A stretch of DNA of 64,000 nucleotides from positions 1-64,000 of the forward strand of contig CAJNAR010000178.1 in the NCBI GenBank assembly GCA_905220665.1, read 5' to 3'. Source of the stretch: Albugo candida. Taxonomy: Eukaryota > Oomycota > Peronosporomycetes > Albuginales > Albuginaceae. Shown piece by piece: positions 10,935-20,706 of the stretch. Under the pieces are notes generated by a model. That model saw only the letters and a list, made by a program, of their open reading frames with translations. It did not search any database and was not told the DNA's origin. The stretch's first letter is position 1. Each line of letters opens with the position of its first letter. The translations under genes and the position numbers were made by a program.

Positions 10935-13009
10935 CTAATTCGCACGACATTTAGGTAGATCCAGAAAAGGCTACCTCAAAAGCTTCATCTTCAGGTAGTG
11001 TGGTAGAGTCCTTACTGATGAATATATATCATTTCGGGTCTCAAAGTCGAAAAAACAAAACAATGCGCTCGTTCTTAGTGAGGTTAGTATTGTCGACGCA
11101 GTGTCTAGAAGAGGTCTAATTGGGAATTTGGGCTGAGCGCAGTTTGTCAAAATGTATCCTTCATGTTCGAATAGAGTTGAGTGTCAGGGTACGAATCGCT
11201 AAACTGGAAGCTCAGTACCGTGACATTGGAGGAGCTCAAACTTGATGATATGGGCCTGGGACAAGGGATGATTTTTGAAGAGCTGCCTACGGGTTGTTCT
11301 ATTGTAAACTAAGATTTTCTTCTGCTGTACGCATGCAAAAGTCCGGGTAGAGGATCGATGTTTCCAATCACCATTATTTTGGGTGGTAAGGAAGGACTAG
11401 CTATAGACCGTCGGTGCATGTTGACACATTGTACCGGAAAGAAGATCCCGCGCAGATTTCAGTCATGGCTAAAGAATAAAGTCTCTTACAGACGATCCCG
11501 TGTAAATAGCTCTTTTTAAGCTTGAAAACTTCTTCGCTATATGATAAAGATGATATTTCAGCGATTCAGTGAAGAACAAGAGAACTATCATAATAACCCA
11601 CGTCGTAGAATTATATATGTCCGTGTTGGACTTAGAGCTTTCGACACGTTAATAAACGTTGGTAGCCGTTCTGATGCAACTGGGGGTGTAGAAAGATTGT
11701 GAGAAACAGACAGATGTAGAGGATTTCGTAAATCTGCCTACCAGGAACGATGGCATCGCTCAAATAAATTTATGTTACATCGTAGGTGTCATATATTGTA
11801 CTCACTTCAAACCGTATTGAAGAGCTCGGAACACCCTCTTCTAGAAAGCAATCCGGTATATGATCTCTATTGGAAAGAATATTTGTTGGTAGCTGACTCC
11901 ACTCATCTTCATGTTAACCGTCATGAAGTCAGGAAGTATCGTGGGAGCACCCCTGGTAGCAAGTCATTCCGATTCGTTGGCATGACAGGTGTTTTCGGGA
12001 AGACATACATGATAAATGTACTACAGAGGAGCGTAATATGAACAGCATGGGAAAACGAGAACTGAGATGATAGGTTGTATTTGTGGTCAAGATATAATTA
12101 AAGCAGTATTGAACCTGGTATGGAAGGAACGCAGACTAGTAGGGTGCATTTTTAGTCACGCAATAGGTGGTTAGTACGGGCCAATCTTCAGGATAACAGT
12201 TTCGATTGATTAACAGCTTTGCAATGTGCTCGTACAGCTTCCGGGTACGGGAAATAAACCCGCAAGAAGTTCTTAGGCGATAATTCCAAATCTGGGTGTC
12301 AAGGTTTGTTGCGTTGCAATGCCCTTGCGCGTTAAGTAATCTCTGGGATACAGGCTAATTATAAGGTGCTCTCACCCGCATTTGAGAAAATTCATCGTGG
12401 AGTCTGTAATGGGTCATACTTTCCGACGTGGATGAACGCGACGTTTGATTGAATGAGTTTGGCGAATAAATAGGCATAATGTTGGTGCACGCGGCGCCTT
12501 TATATCGCTTTCTTGGTGACATGGTGCTGTAACACGATTGACATATTTCTTTGATGAAAGGAAATCTACCTCAGGTATACACGTTGCGACAGATAGGGAG
12601 CCCATTTGTTGTAACTACAATAATGAAATATTCCGCACATGATAAGGGTTGGGAATGTCTGGAGTAGAACTCCTTTACAGAGCGTATCTAGTGGATCAAG
12701 AGTACGGAAGGATAAGAAGGCTGCTTGAACCAGCACAGATATTTGTGATTCTTTGTTGCCCTAGTTGGACTCGTGAGACACTTGAGAGAACGATCAAGCA
12801 TTTTGGTGATGTTACATTTTAATGGATTCAAACACTGATGGATTAGACATAAAACAGGCGTATCCAGCTGATTACCAAAAGACCAAAGTAATTGGTGGTA
12901 TAATATAGGATCACCTCCACCAGAAGGATCACAAAAAGAAGTATTCAAATTTCTATCTGTTAATAACATAGTAATTGCTCCTGCTAAACCGGTAAAGTTA
13001 ATAATAATA
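10935..13009. other. Intergenic, no supported gene
   Basis: A plus frame of 89 codons (11772-12041) and minus frames at 12414-12605 and 12688-13092 carry no recognised domain. The last runs into the left arm of the foldback element at 13010. Confidence 0.5.
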
Positions 13010-13735
13010 GAAAGGGAGTCGCTATGGCCACAGAAATTAATTATAAGGCCACAGTCAAAACTACTACGGCCACAGACAATTGATCTAACCAATCACAGCT
13101 TACAAAATTATATCGTTGCTAAGTACGCCAGAACTGGCGAAGCAGCAAATGAAAATTATACCTTTCGCGCAGCCAACCCCACGTAGTGACATTTTTTAAG
13201 ATATTAACCGGAAGATCTCATACTACACACTTCGGAAAGTATTCGAACAGGTTAGTTTAAAATATTCCTCTCTTCCTAGGTGTTTTTTTCCAATCACTAA
13301 AGTCTAGCAATGACAGCTAGAAAAAGCTCCATGTGCAATGGCAGCCGGCGCGAAGACATACTTTTCTACTTATATTACTAAATACTCTTAATTCGGAAAA
13401 TACAATTCATATCAACAAACAATAAATGATTTTACAAACAAAAGGATTTTTTTTTCTTAACAGCAACAGCCACCTTTCCAACATCCTAATCTTTAGAGTC
13501 TCTACTGATGACCTACCATATACAGATATCAGGAAAAAACCGTACCAACGCTAGAACAATATAACAAAAACATGCGTAAGAAACAGAATGAGCTCGTGTG
13601 CAAAAGTATACAAGTGACCTGATTGGCTGGCGTAATTAGCAACAATTGAATTTTGTGAGCTGTGATTGGTTAGATCAGCTGTCTGTGGCCGTAGTAGTTT
13701 TGAATGTGGCCATAGCGGCTCCCTAATAAAAAAAG
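13010..13735. mobile_element. Foldback element with long inverted arms
   Basis: The plus-strand stretch 13,627-13,735 is repeated in inverted orientation at 13,010-13,121. About 85 nt match closely around a core of GATTGGTTAGATCA, GTCTGTGGCCGTAGTAG and GCGRCTCCCT. The left arm carries an extra insert of about 21 nt that duplicates a TGTGGCC segment. About 500 bp of non-coding sequence lie between the arms. This fits a non-autonomous foldback or MITE-like DNA element. No target duplication was resolved. Confidence 0.65.
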
Positions 13736-13823
13736 CTGTAATGATAATTATACATACAAATAAAGGAAGTCTATGAAAACTTAAACCTGAAAAAAAATGA
13801 AAAATATAAAAGTCTCAAAAATA

Positions 13824-14704
13824 GGGTATTGATATCTCGACAACTTTTTTTTTACTACATTTTTATTTTTCATTTTGAGTTACATCACGCCTAGTTAATT
13901 ATTACTCCCACAACTTTTTTGTAACAATAAAGAATGGTTTCGATATCCCGACAACTTTTTTTTAAATTACACTCATTTTTAATTTAGATTACGTCATGCC
14001 TACTTAATTATTGTAACAATAAATAATAGTTTCGATATCCCGTCAACTTTTTCTTAAATTACATTTATTTTTAATTCAAATTACGCCATGCCTACTCAAA
14101 TTATTACTCCCACAACTATTTGAAAAAATAAATAAGTTTACAGTCCTAACTAATAGAAGTCATTTACGTCTAAGGCTGATCTAGTGATATAGATCCGTTC
14201 AACTGAGCTAAACACTCATCATTAATACACGATTCATCGACAGTTTATTGGGCTATGATGCGTCGTAAAGATGCAAAAAGTTATTCTAAAATAACGGCCG
14301 AAAATAAAATGCATGATGAAAAAATTGTGGGAAGGAAAGTATCTAATTTTTTACTTAAACTTGTCCTGAATCTAAGCTTGTAAACGGAATTCCGCAAGAC
14401 CGCCTGTTATGGTCGATTTTCCGCAATTGCTGCCCCTGCATTTCCCTGTGTCCGATGCTCAAATGCTATGTGTCAAATGGAAAGTGTCAGAAGTATTAGC
14501 CTATCACAGTTGTGTACTAGCCAATCACAAATAATTCTCGATTGAAGCTGTTGGAGCAACAATTTAGTGTGTGTATGGATGTAATCAGTTAGAAATGTAG
14601 AATTATTTATGCAATTCTGAAAAAAGAAAAAGTTATGAGAGTAATAATTTAACTAGGCATGTTATAATAAAAAAAAAATTGTCGGGATATCAATACCCTT
14701 TTTA
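13824..14704. mobile_element. Terminal-inverted-repeat element with internal tandem units
   Basis: GGGTATTGATATCTCGACAA at 13,824 reappears as the reverse complement ending at about 14,704 (TTGTCGGGATATCAATACCC), giving 20-bp termini with one mismatch. Homology continues inwards through a CATGCCTAGTTAA... block at the right end. Inside the left end three tandem units of about 90-110 bp start at about 13,825, 13,936 and 14,028, each opening with GATATCYCG and a poly-T run. There is no coding potential. It is probably a non-autonomous DNA transposon. Confidence 0.65.
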
Positions 14705-14896
14705 TTTTATTGTTTTCATTTCGTTGCACTTATTTAGACCAATAAGAGGCCACGGTTTTCATAAATGTATGAAGGGTGGGGGCTGATTTACGATTCCCGT
14801 AATTTGTTTTTATTTCTTCTCTTGTATTTGTTTGAACCAATGAAAGGCCACAATCGCCCTTAATTTATGGAGGCTGAGTGCTGAATAACGACTCCC

Positions 14897-15790
14897 TTAG
14901 GAAATTGTTATATTCACTCCTTTTTCACTCCCTAATACGTCACGTGACCAGAAAAGCTAAATTGACTTGCTTCCGATTAAATTCACTCACGTCTACGTGA
15001 TTGCTCCTCAGTAAGAGAACCTTTTTCCCTCTCCGTAAATTACCTTCCACCAACTTTAACTATGCAGCGTGAGAATGGTACTGTAAAGAGAGCGCTCATT
15101 GTAGCAAGGCAGTCATGCCAGAGCGGAGGCACATGGAAACAGACGCCATACTTTCTGTTTCTCAATACAGCGGATGCAACCGACTTGTCTTCGACATCAA
15201 CATTGAAGGCCTTGCTCCCACCGAACGATAACGGCATGTAAGGAGATGCTGCCATTCACGCAATAACAGAACACTGACGCGCAGCAAATGCCGGACCTCT
15301 GTGCATAGCTGACGCGATGAGCACTCCAGACATGCTATCTCTCCAAGAGGTCAAATATGGTAGCCGTGAAGAATTGCTTTCTGCAGCTCAGAAAGGGGCT
15401 CTTGGGCATGGATACGCAATGACTGCCAAACGTTAGGCTACCGGAAAAATGCATTCTTGAAATGTGGCCGTGGTGGTGCACACCTGTCCCAAGTATCAGA
15501 ACGGAAGCTACAAAAAGCATCTCGGCGTATTCAATTCCCCTTTCTTCATTCAGCGAATTATCTATGTGTGTCCCGTGACTGAAAAATTAGTGGATATAAC
15601 AATTCCCTAGATATAAATAAGAAGTGTACATAGTATAATAATGTGTGCCGCTTGACTTGAAAGGGAGTGAATTTAACAAAACGGGGGTGAAGATAACAAT
15701 TCCGTAAATAAGAAGTATACATAGTGTAGTTATATGTGCCACCTGATTTTTAAAAGGGAGTGGATATAACAATTCCCTAAATTTACTGTA
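14897..15790. mobile_element. Second inverted-repeat element with tandem right end
   Basis: TTAGGAAATTGTTATATTCA near 14,897 matches, in inverted orientation, GTGGATATAACAATTCCCTA near 15,593. The right end then repeats in tandem (units starting near 15,593, 15,685 and 15,758, each with GATATAACAATTCC and an ATGTGTGCC...GACTT block). A related fragment lies inverted at 37,055-37,117. The interior includes a 71-codon minus frame (15040-15255) of unknown meaning. It is interpreted as a dispersed non-autonomous repeat family. Confidence 0.5.
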
Positions 15791-15880
15791 TCGACGCACT
15801 GGTTTGAGATAATTGTAATGTACATTCATCATATGTGCGCGAACAATAGCAGAAGGAACAAGCATCCGACCTGGAATCAG

Positions 15881-15885
15881 CACAC
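15881..15885. repeat. Target-site duplication, left (CACAC)
   Basis: CACAC abuts the outer edge of the left LTR and is repeated at 18,992-18,996. Five bases is the usual Copia target duplication. Confidence 0.7.
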
Positions 15886-16076
15886 TGTTCAAAGTAATGA
15901 TGCCAGTGCAAATGTAGAAGTTTTATTCATTATTATCTACATGCTACGGCGGTTTCGTCTCTTCACAAAACATCCTCTTCGCCTGGTTTCTACACCGTTC
16001 AAGGATAGAAACAGCCGTTACTCCGAAGTGGTCGGCCGACAGCAACGCTGTGACAGCGACTGTTGCTCTTCCAATA
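15886..16076 (-). repeat. 3' LTR of the Copia element
   Basis: About 191 bp, roughly 88-90% identical by eye to 18,806-18,991, with one 6-bp indel. On the element strand it starts TATTGG and ends GAACA. Confidence 0.85.
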
Positions 16077-16120
16077 TTCCTCCTCGGACGACGCACTTCA
16101 ACCTGCCCACCTGCCCACAA

Positions 16121-16759
16121 TCACACAAGATTGAACAATCCCTGCAACTCCGTCACCCTCGGCGTCGACAGTGTTTTCGTCAACAGGTCCGCCTTCATTA
16201 GCTTCGACGCGATAAATTCAGGTTTCACTATCCCTTCTTTGGCATAATCGCAGATAAACTTCATTCGTACATCCACTTGTTTCGTACTTGACATGCTTCC
16301 TTCACACTCTAACTGCCTGGTTGAAGCTGGATTACCCATAAGCATGCTCATTAATTCCTTCACAGGAAGACCAATCTCGTTTAGCATCTGTCGCAATCCC
16401 AACAGCTCCCTTCCGACGTGCGATGTCAAGGTAAATTTTGTCTCCATGGTGAACAGAGACACTCCAGTCTTTCTTTTGCATATCCACTGCACGATCACTT
16501 CATTCATCACAAGTACCCCACCAGTTATTGCCTTGCGATTGGTTTTGTTTGCTGCGAAGTCTGAGTCGCTCCAGCTTGTCAACGTGATACCACAATCTTG
16601 TGGGTCAATAATCGTGTAAATCTTCATGTCTTTTGTTGCTTTCAAGTATCGAGTTCCGGACTTCACCAACTTCCAATCGCTGACGGTAGGCTGGGGAGTA
16701 CGTCTCGTCGCCTTGTGAACCGTGAAGCTGATGTCAGGCAGGTCTCGAGCATCGGGCAA
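16121..16759 (-). pseudogene. Copia RNase H domain (end of pol)
   Basis: A 212-codon open frame carries Copia RNase H landmarks in order: RYLKATKDMKI, SDSDFAANKTNRKAITG (with a catalytic Asp), a METKF stretch where most relatives have TEAEY (catalytic Glu kept), LRQMLNEIGLP, DVRMKFICD and LLTKTLSTPR near the end. Upstream it is cut from the reverse-transcriptase part by stops. It is part of the dead element at 15,886-18,991. Confidence 0.85.
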
Positions 16760-16779
16760 TCCAGAGAAGGCTGACGACC

Positions 16780-17225
16780 AGGGACTGAAAATCTCGTATA
16801 GTTAGCTCGCCATTTTTACCCCGTTTTGCCAAAAATACATCAATTCCGTTTCAAGGTCGTTACTCTCTTCACCGATAGGCACTTTCACACCATTTACTTC
16901 CATTAGCCCATATTGACCCAGCGTTTCTTCGAAGCCGCGGTTTGGTCAATAGTGTACGTATTCTTCTCTTCAAGGCCACACGCATGCCCAAGAATCCCTT
17001 AACTTCACCCATGTCCTTGAAAGACAGAACGCTCATGGATTAGAAAAACTATTCCACCTTGGTTTGGATAGATGCTGTGACCAACAAATCGTCCACATAC
17101 ACCCCGACAATGGTTCTCTCCCCTCAATCCCAATTAAAATACAGGAACGCGCCTGACAAGCAGGGAGTGAACCCATTTTCTTTCAGTTTCGAGTTTAATA
17201 GGTTGCTCCAAAGGTGACCCGCTTT
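16780..17225 (-). pseudogene. Copia reverse-transcriptase remnant with YVDD
   Basis: The minus strand at 17,125-17,070 encodes a GVYVDDLLVT stretch, the reverse-transcriptase active site with its two catalytic Asp. It is followed, after a stop, by a KDMGEVKGFLGMRV-like stretch and a Y-x-IDQ stretch, the usual order in Copia polymerases. Stops and frame changes break the sequence throughout. The polymerase fingers and palm upstream of YVDD are almost entirely deleted. Confidence 0.85.
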
Positions 17226-17246
17226 TTAACCCCTAAAGAGACTTCT

Positions 17247-17495
17247 TTAGCCGTTCTCGACATCTAAGATGGCCATCCCACTGTCAACGGTGGTGACGAC
17301 CCTGTGATTCCCTATGTAGGATATCATGAACCCTTTGGCCTCCATAATGCCATAGGAAATAATGTTCCTTTCAAGATTTTCGGCAAACTGGACGTCCAAA
17401 AGCCGCACTTTTGTGACCTTTCCGTTCACTGTGATTGTGATTGTGACACTTCCTTGCTTCGTGATGCACAGGCGTCCTCCGTAGCTGTGACACAC
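17247..17495 (-). pseudogene. Copia protease/pre-integrase remnant
   Basis: An 82-codon minus frame contains GSVTITITVNGKVTKVRLLD and an ISYGIMEAKGF stretch, as seen between the Copia protease and the pre-integrase zinc motif. The downstream integrase core is absent: sequence passes almost directly into the reverse-transcriptase remnant, which marks the internal deletion. Confidence 0.7.
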
Positions 17496-17639
17496 TAGCC
17501 TTGAAAGTTTTCTGGATCCTCGAGCATTATTTTATCGTTCACCAAGCGACGGATCAAGCCGCTCTCCACAATCCAATTTACTTGATCAGCGCTGCTGTCG
17601 TCCGCTGCACGCAAAAAATTCACGCCATCGCGTATTCTT

Positions 17640-18801
17640 CTGTCGACCTTATTCGTGGGACACGTCGCCTGTATGTGTCCCGGCTTTCCGCAACTGTGAC
17701 ACTTTCACAACTTTTTGCGCACGTTTCGTACGTTGTTCGCGAAGTCTTTTTCAATGTGCTTTCCATGCAACTCGATCTCCGTCGACTGCGCGAAGTGCGC
17801 CAATTCCTCTGCTTGACGCAAGTAATCAATCATTGTCAAGTTCAAGCGCACCAGCAATGAACTCATATTGATGAGTCGGCATAATGTACAATGTTGTCCT
17901 GTACCAAGCTGTCTGCCCCACGACATGCCTAGCTTACTGCGACCAGGTACAAATAGTGGTCGTCCCAGCTGCACTTGGGACTCTTGCGGTCGTAAATGGT
18001 TTCATGCTCTGTGCTGGAGAGATCTTCGTCGCGAACGTATGAAGGAGCCTTTGAATGGCTTGCTACAATGTCGGCTCCTCTTGCCACCAACCTTTAACTT
18101 GGCGAAAATAGTAATGCTCAGCCATTCCGGTGAGGTTATGCCCAAGTACGTCTATCTTGACATCTTCTGTCCACGCATATCCACTTGTTCTTTCAGAGAA
18201 AAAGACTTTCCGCACAAACGTTTTTCCCAGGACAGGAAACCACTTCCCAGACCCTGGTAAAGCTCCTTCCCATCAAAGTAACGACCATTCAGCTCAAGCT
18301 GTCTTGCGTCAGGCGCTCTCGCATGCGACGGGACGTTCTGCGGTACCGGCCGCTGCTGCTACACTGGAGGTGGCATATAGTGCTGTGGCAACCCAGCTGC
18401 GGAGCCTGTGCCTTCTCGACATTTTTAGCCACCCTTGCATACCCAGATTGATTCAACCCAAAGTATGTTCTTGGAGACAAGTTTGGTGACTGAGCCATCG
18501 GCGGTGCCACATCGAGAGCACCCCGATTCACAGGCTGTCCCTGGCCGATCACCAAGCCGAACACGCTGAACTCCCTCACCAGTAACTGGTTCTTGGCCTC
18601 TTGTGACGCCTCTAGCTTGACGATTCGCTCCGCTAGTCCCGTTAGGAGGTCCACCATCCTGTCATCAGTGTTCCGTGGCATCGCCTCTGCCTTGATTTTT
18701 AAGTTATCACTTTGTGGACTATCGGCCCTTTCGCGACCAGAAACTGTCTTAGGACCCGCGGTGGGTTCCATCGCGTGGGAGGCATTATCCATTGGGCTCA
18801 T
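17640..18801 (-). pseudogene. Copia gag remnant with CCHC zinc knuckle
   Basis: The frame starting at 18,801 (MSPMDNASHAMEP...) lies next to the 5' LTR and encodes a charged gag N-terminus with a short coiled-coil-like stretch. Further gag sequence lies at 17,705-17,900 in another frame. Near 17,700-17,650 the minus strand encodes CHSCGKPGHIQATC, a perfect CX2CX4HX4C nucleic-acid-binding knuckle. At least two frame changes separate these parts. Confidence 0.8.
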
Positions 18802-18805
18802 AAAC

Positions 18806-18991
18806 TGTTCAAAGGAATGATGCCAGTGCAAAGGTAGAAGTGTTATTTATTGTTATCTACATGCTACGACGGTTTCGTCTCTTCACAAGACATCATCTTC
18901 GCCTAGATTTTCTACACCGTCCAAAACAGCCGTGACTCTGAAGTGGTCGGTCGACCGCAACGCTTTGACAGCGAACGTTGTTCTTCCAATA
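18806..18991 (-). repeat. 5' LTR of the Copia element
   Basis: About 186 bp, matching 15,886-16,076. The outer boundary is set by the CACAC at 18,992-18,996. The gag ATG lies only a few bases inside the LTR, and no convincing tRNA primer site was seen. Confidence 0.85.
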
Positions 18992-18996
18992 CACAC
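18992..18996. repeat. Target-site duplication, right (CACAC)
   Basis: Matches the CACAC at 15,881-15,885. Confidence 0.7.
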
Positions 18997-20545
18997 GAAC
19001 TGAAAAAAGCGCTTGACGTTACGAAAATTCTATTCTAAAACTTCTGCAGCTCAAAACACGCAAATAGATTTGTGGCAGCGAACTCGACTTCGCATATTCG
19101 GAATAGATTTCGAAAAAAAAATCGATAGATATATTGATTACGTAGTCAAGCAAGGGTATGCGACATTTCGAGGTCACTCTGCTTAATTGAATCTCTGAAA
19201 ATCACTTATTTGTTGATGCTCCGTGTGTTACCAGAAAAATAAGTAGAAAAGAGAAGAATGAATAGCCAAGACAAGGCACTGCTCAGTGTGTTGGATGGTG
19301 TATCTTCCTCAAATATCTGGATTCCAATTCGACTAAAAAAGAATATTTTGGGGATGTAGAATTGAAATAGTGTAGTGCAGGTAACGAATCACGCTTAAAC
19401 TCGAGCTTGAAGTCTTTCGAATCTCGCTTTGCTCTGCTTCATCAGACTCAATATGGATGCGCATTTCAGCGTCATTAATTTAAGGCGCAGAAAGGAAAAA
19501 TATGGTATATCGACCGGATTAATTCTCCTTAATTATCAAGAATGTCATGAGAAAGTGTCACCAGACCAGCGAATGAGATCGTAGACTTATTGATACGGCG
19601 GGGGGGGGTCACGTTCTCTTCTTTTAGCTTCGGAGCTCTCTGGCTGGTATAAATCAACAACTGACATTAGGTAAGATATAAAAGTTCGTAAAGGCTTAGA
19701 TTAGCGATTGAGTGAACCGATGATCTAAATGAATGTACTTAGAAATCAGGCTCTCTTCCGTTATTGATTCATCCCATTTGCATCGAAGGTTGCCAGATAT
19801 CGCATTCGGAAACATTTGTGGTTTGGCGAATCCATTCAGTGCATTTCTAGAGTTGCCGGTTACTATGTCACCCGCAAGTTTAGTAGTGCCGAAGTCATCA
19901 GTATCTGAATGGTTTTGTCAAGTGTGGTCACTAGCATTCATAAAGTTAATGTGGGGGGTTATGAAAAGATCTGAGGAGAAGAGTGCGCGCTGATATATGC
20001 AGCTGGCTTTTGCTGGCTGGTTTTCATGGATTAATGTGCTGCTTCTGACGCACTTTACTGAATGATAAAGCACATCGTGGCAGATTTTAGGTTTGAGGGT
20101 TGACTAAAACAAAACGAAAATCACAAATTGTTTGTATTTTGTATCACTTGTCGAGAAAGTCGTTTGTGGCGAACGATGAAGGCTGTACGGTTGTTTAATA
20201 GCTGTTGAAAAGGGCGCTTTGGGCTTGACTCATTGTTTTGGTTGCCATCTAACTCGGTCCCCACATTTAAAAATCTGCTTTCTGTGTTTGATTTTCAGAA
20301 ATATACACCGAACGAAACCTGAGAGTGATAGAGGAAATGGAATAGATATGGCAGCTTTCTGGGTACAAACATAAAAAAAAATCATCACCCAACGCTTCCA
20401 TCGCTAAAACTCGCTAACGTTGCTTAATTGTAAAAGAGAATTCAAACAGCATGATCAGTGGTTCTGACATAGGAATAGAGTGGATAGGCTTCGTTTAGTT
20501 GATAGTGAAGTAAGGATAGAACAATATACACTCTTCATTATGATT
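18997..20545. other. Intergenic, no supported gene
   Basis: A plus frame of 86 codons (19733-19993) has no domain. About 35 bp after it (near 19,995-20,030: ATATGCAGCTGGCTTTTG) recur just downstream of the CLEC16A-like gene at 25,576-25,610. A run of ten G occurs near 19,600. Confidence 0.5.
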
Positions 20546-20706
20546 AATGCGCGAAAGTATTTATTAAGTGGAGCCCAAACTCCAGAAAAATGGGTTTCTC
20601 AAGTGAGTAGAATGATTTTTAATCATTCTTATTTAATCATTCTACTCACTAGAGAAACCCATTTTTCTGGAGTTTGGGCTCCACTCAATAAATACTTTCG
20701 CGCATT
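20546..20706. repeat. 161-bp near-perfect palindrome (MITE-like hairpin)
   Basis: Two 72-nt arms (20,546-20,617 and 20,635-20,706) are reverse complements with two mismatches, around a 17-nt AT-rich loop. The termini are AATGCGCGAAAG and CTTTCGCGCATT. Such size and symmetry fit a MITE or other foldback repeat. Any transcript across it would form a long hairpin. Confidence 0.85.

Larger units (their letters stand above)
15886..18991 (-). mobile_element. Internally deleted Ty1/Copia LTR retrotransposon
   Basis: Two direct repeats of about 190 bp (15,886-16,076 and 18,806-18,991) bracket degraded Copia coding sequence on the minus strand. The order is gag (18.8-17.7 kb), CCHC zinc knuckle (near 17.7 kb), pre-integrase region (17.5-17.25 kb), reverse-transcriptase core with YVDDLL (17,081-17,098) and RNase H (16,759-16,121). 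This order is the Copia class signature. The integrase core and most of the reverse transcriptase are missing, so the element is about 3.1 kb instead of the usual 4.5-5.5 kb. A purine-rich tract (GAGGAGGAA on the minus strand) sits next to the 3' LTR. A CACAC direct repeat flanks the element. Frames are broken in many places, so it is not autonomous. Confidence 0.92.

Noticed and set aside
13010..15790. CRISPR array or satellite
   Set aside because: The repeats are long, few, partly inverted and lack regular spacers; they fit TIR and foldback elements, and the genome is eukaryotic.
16293..16619. Plus-strand gene opposite Copia RNase H
   Set aside because: It is a shadow frame of the retroelement's minus-strand coding sequence.
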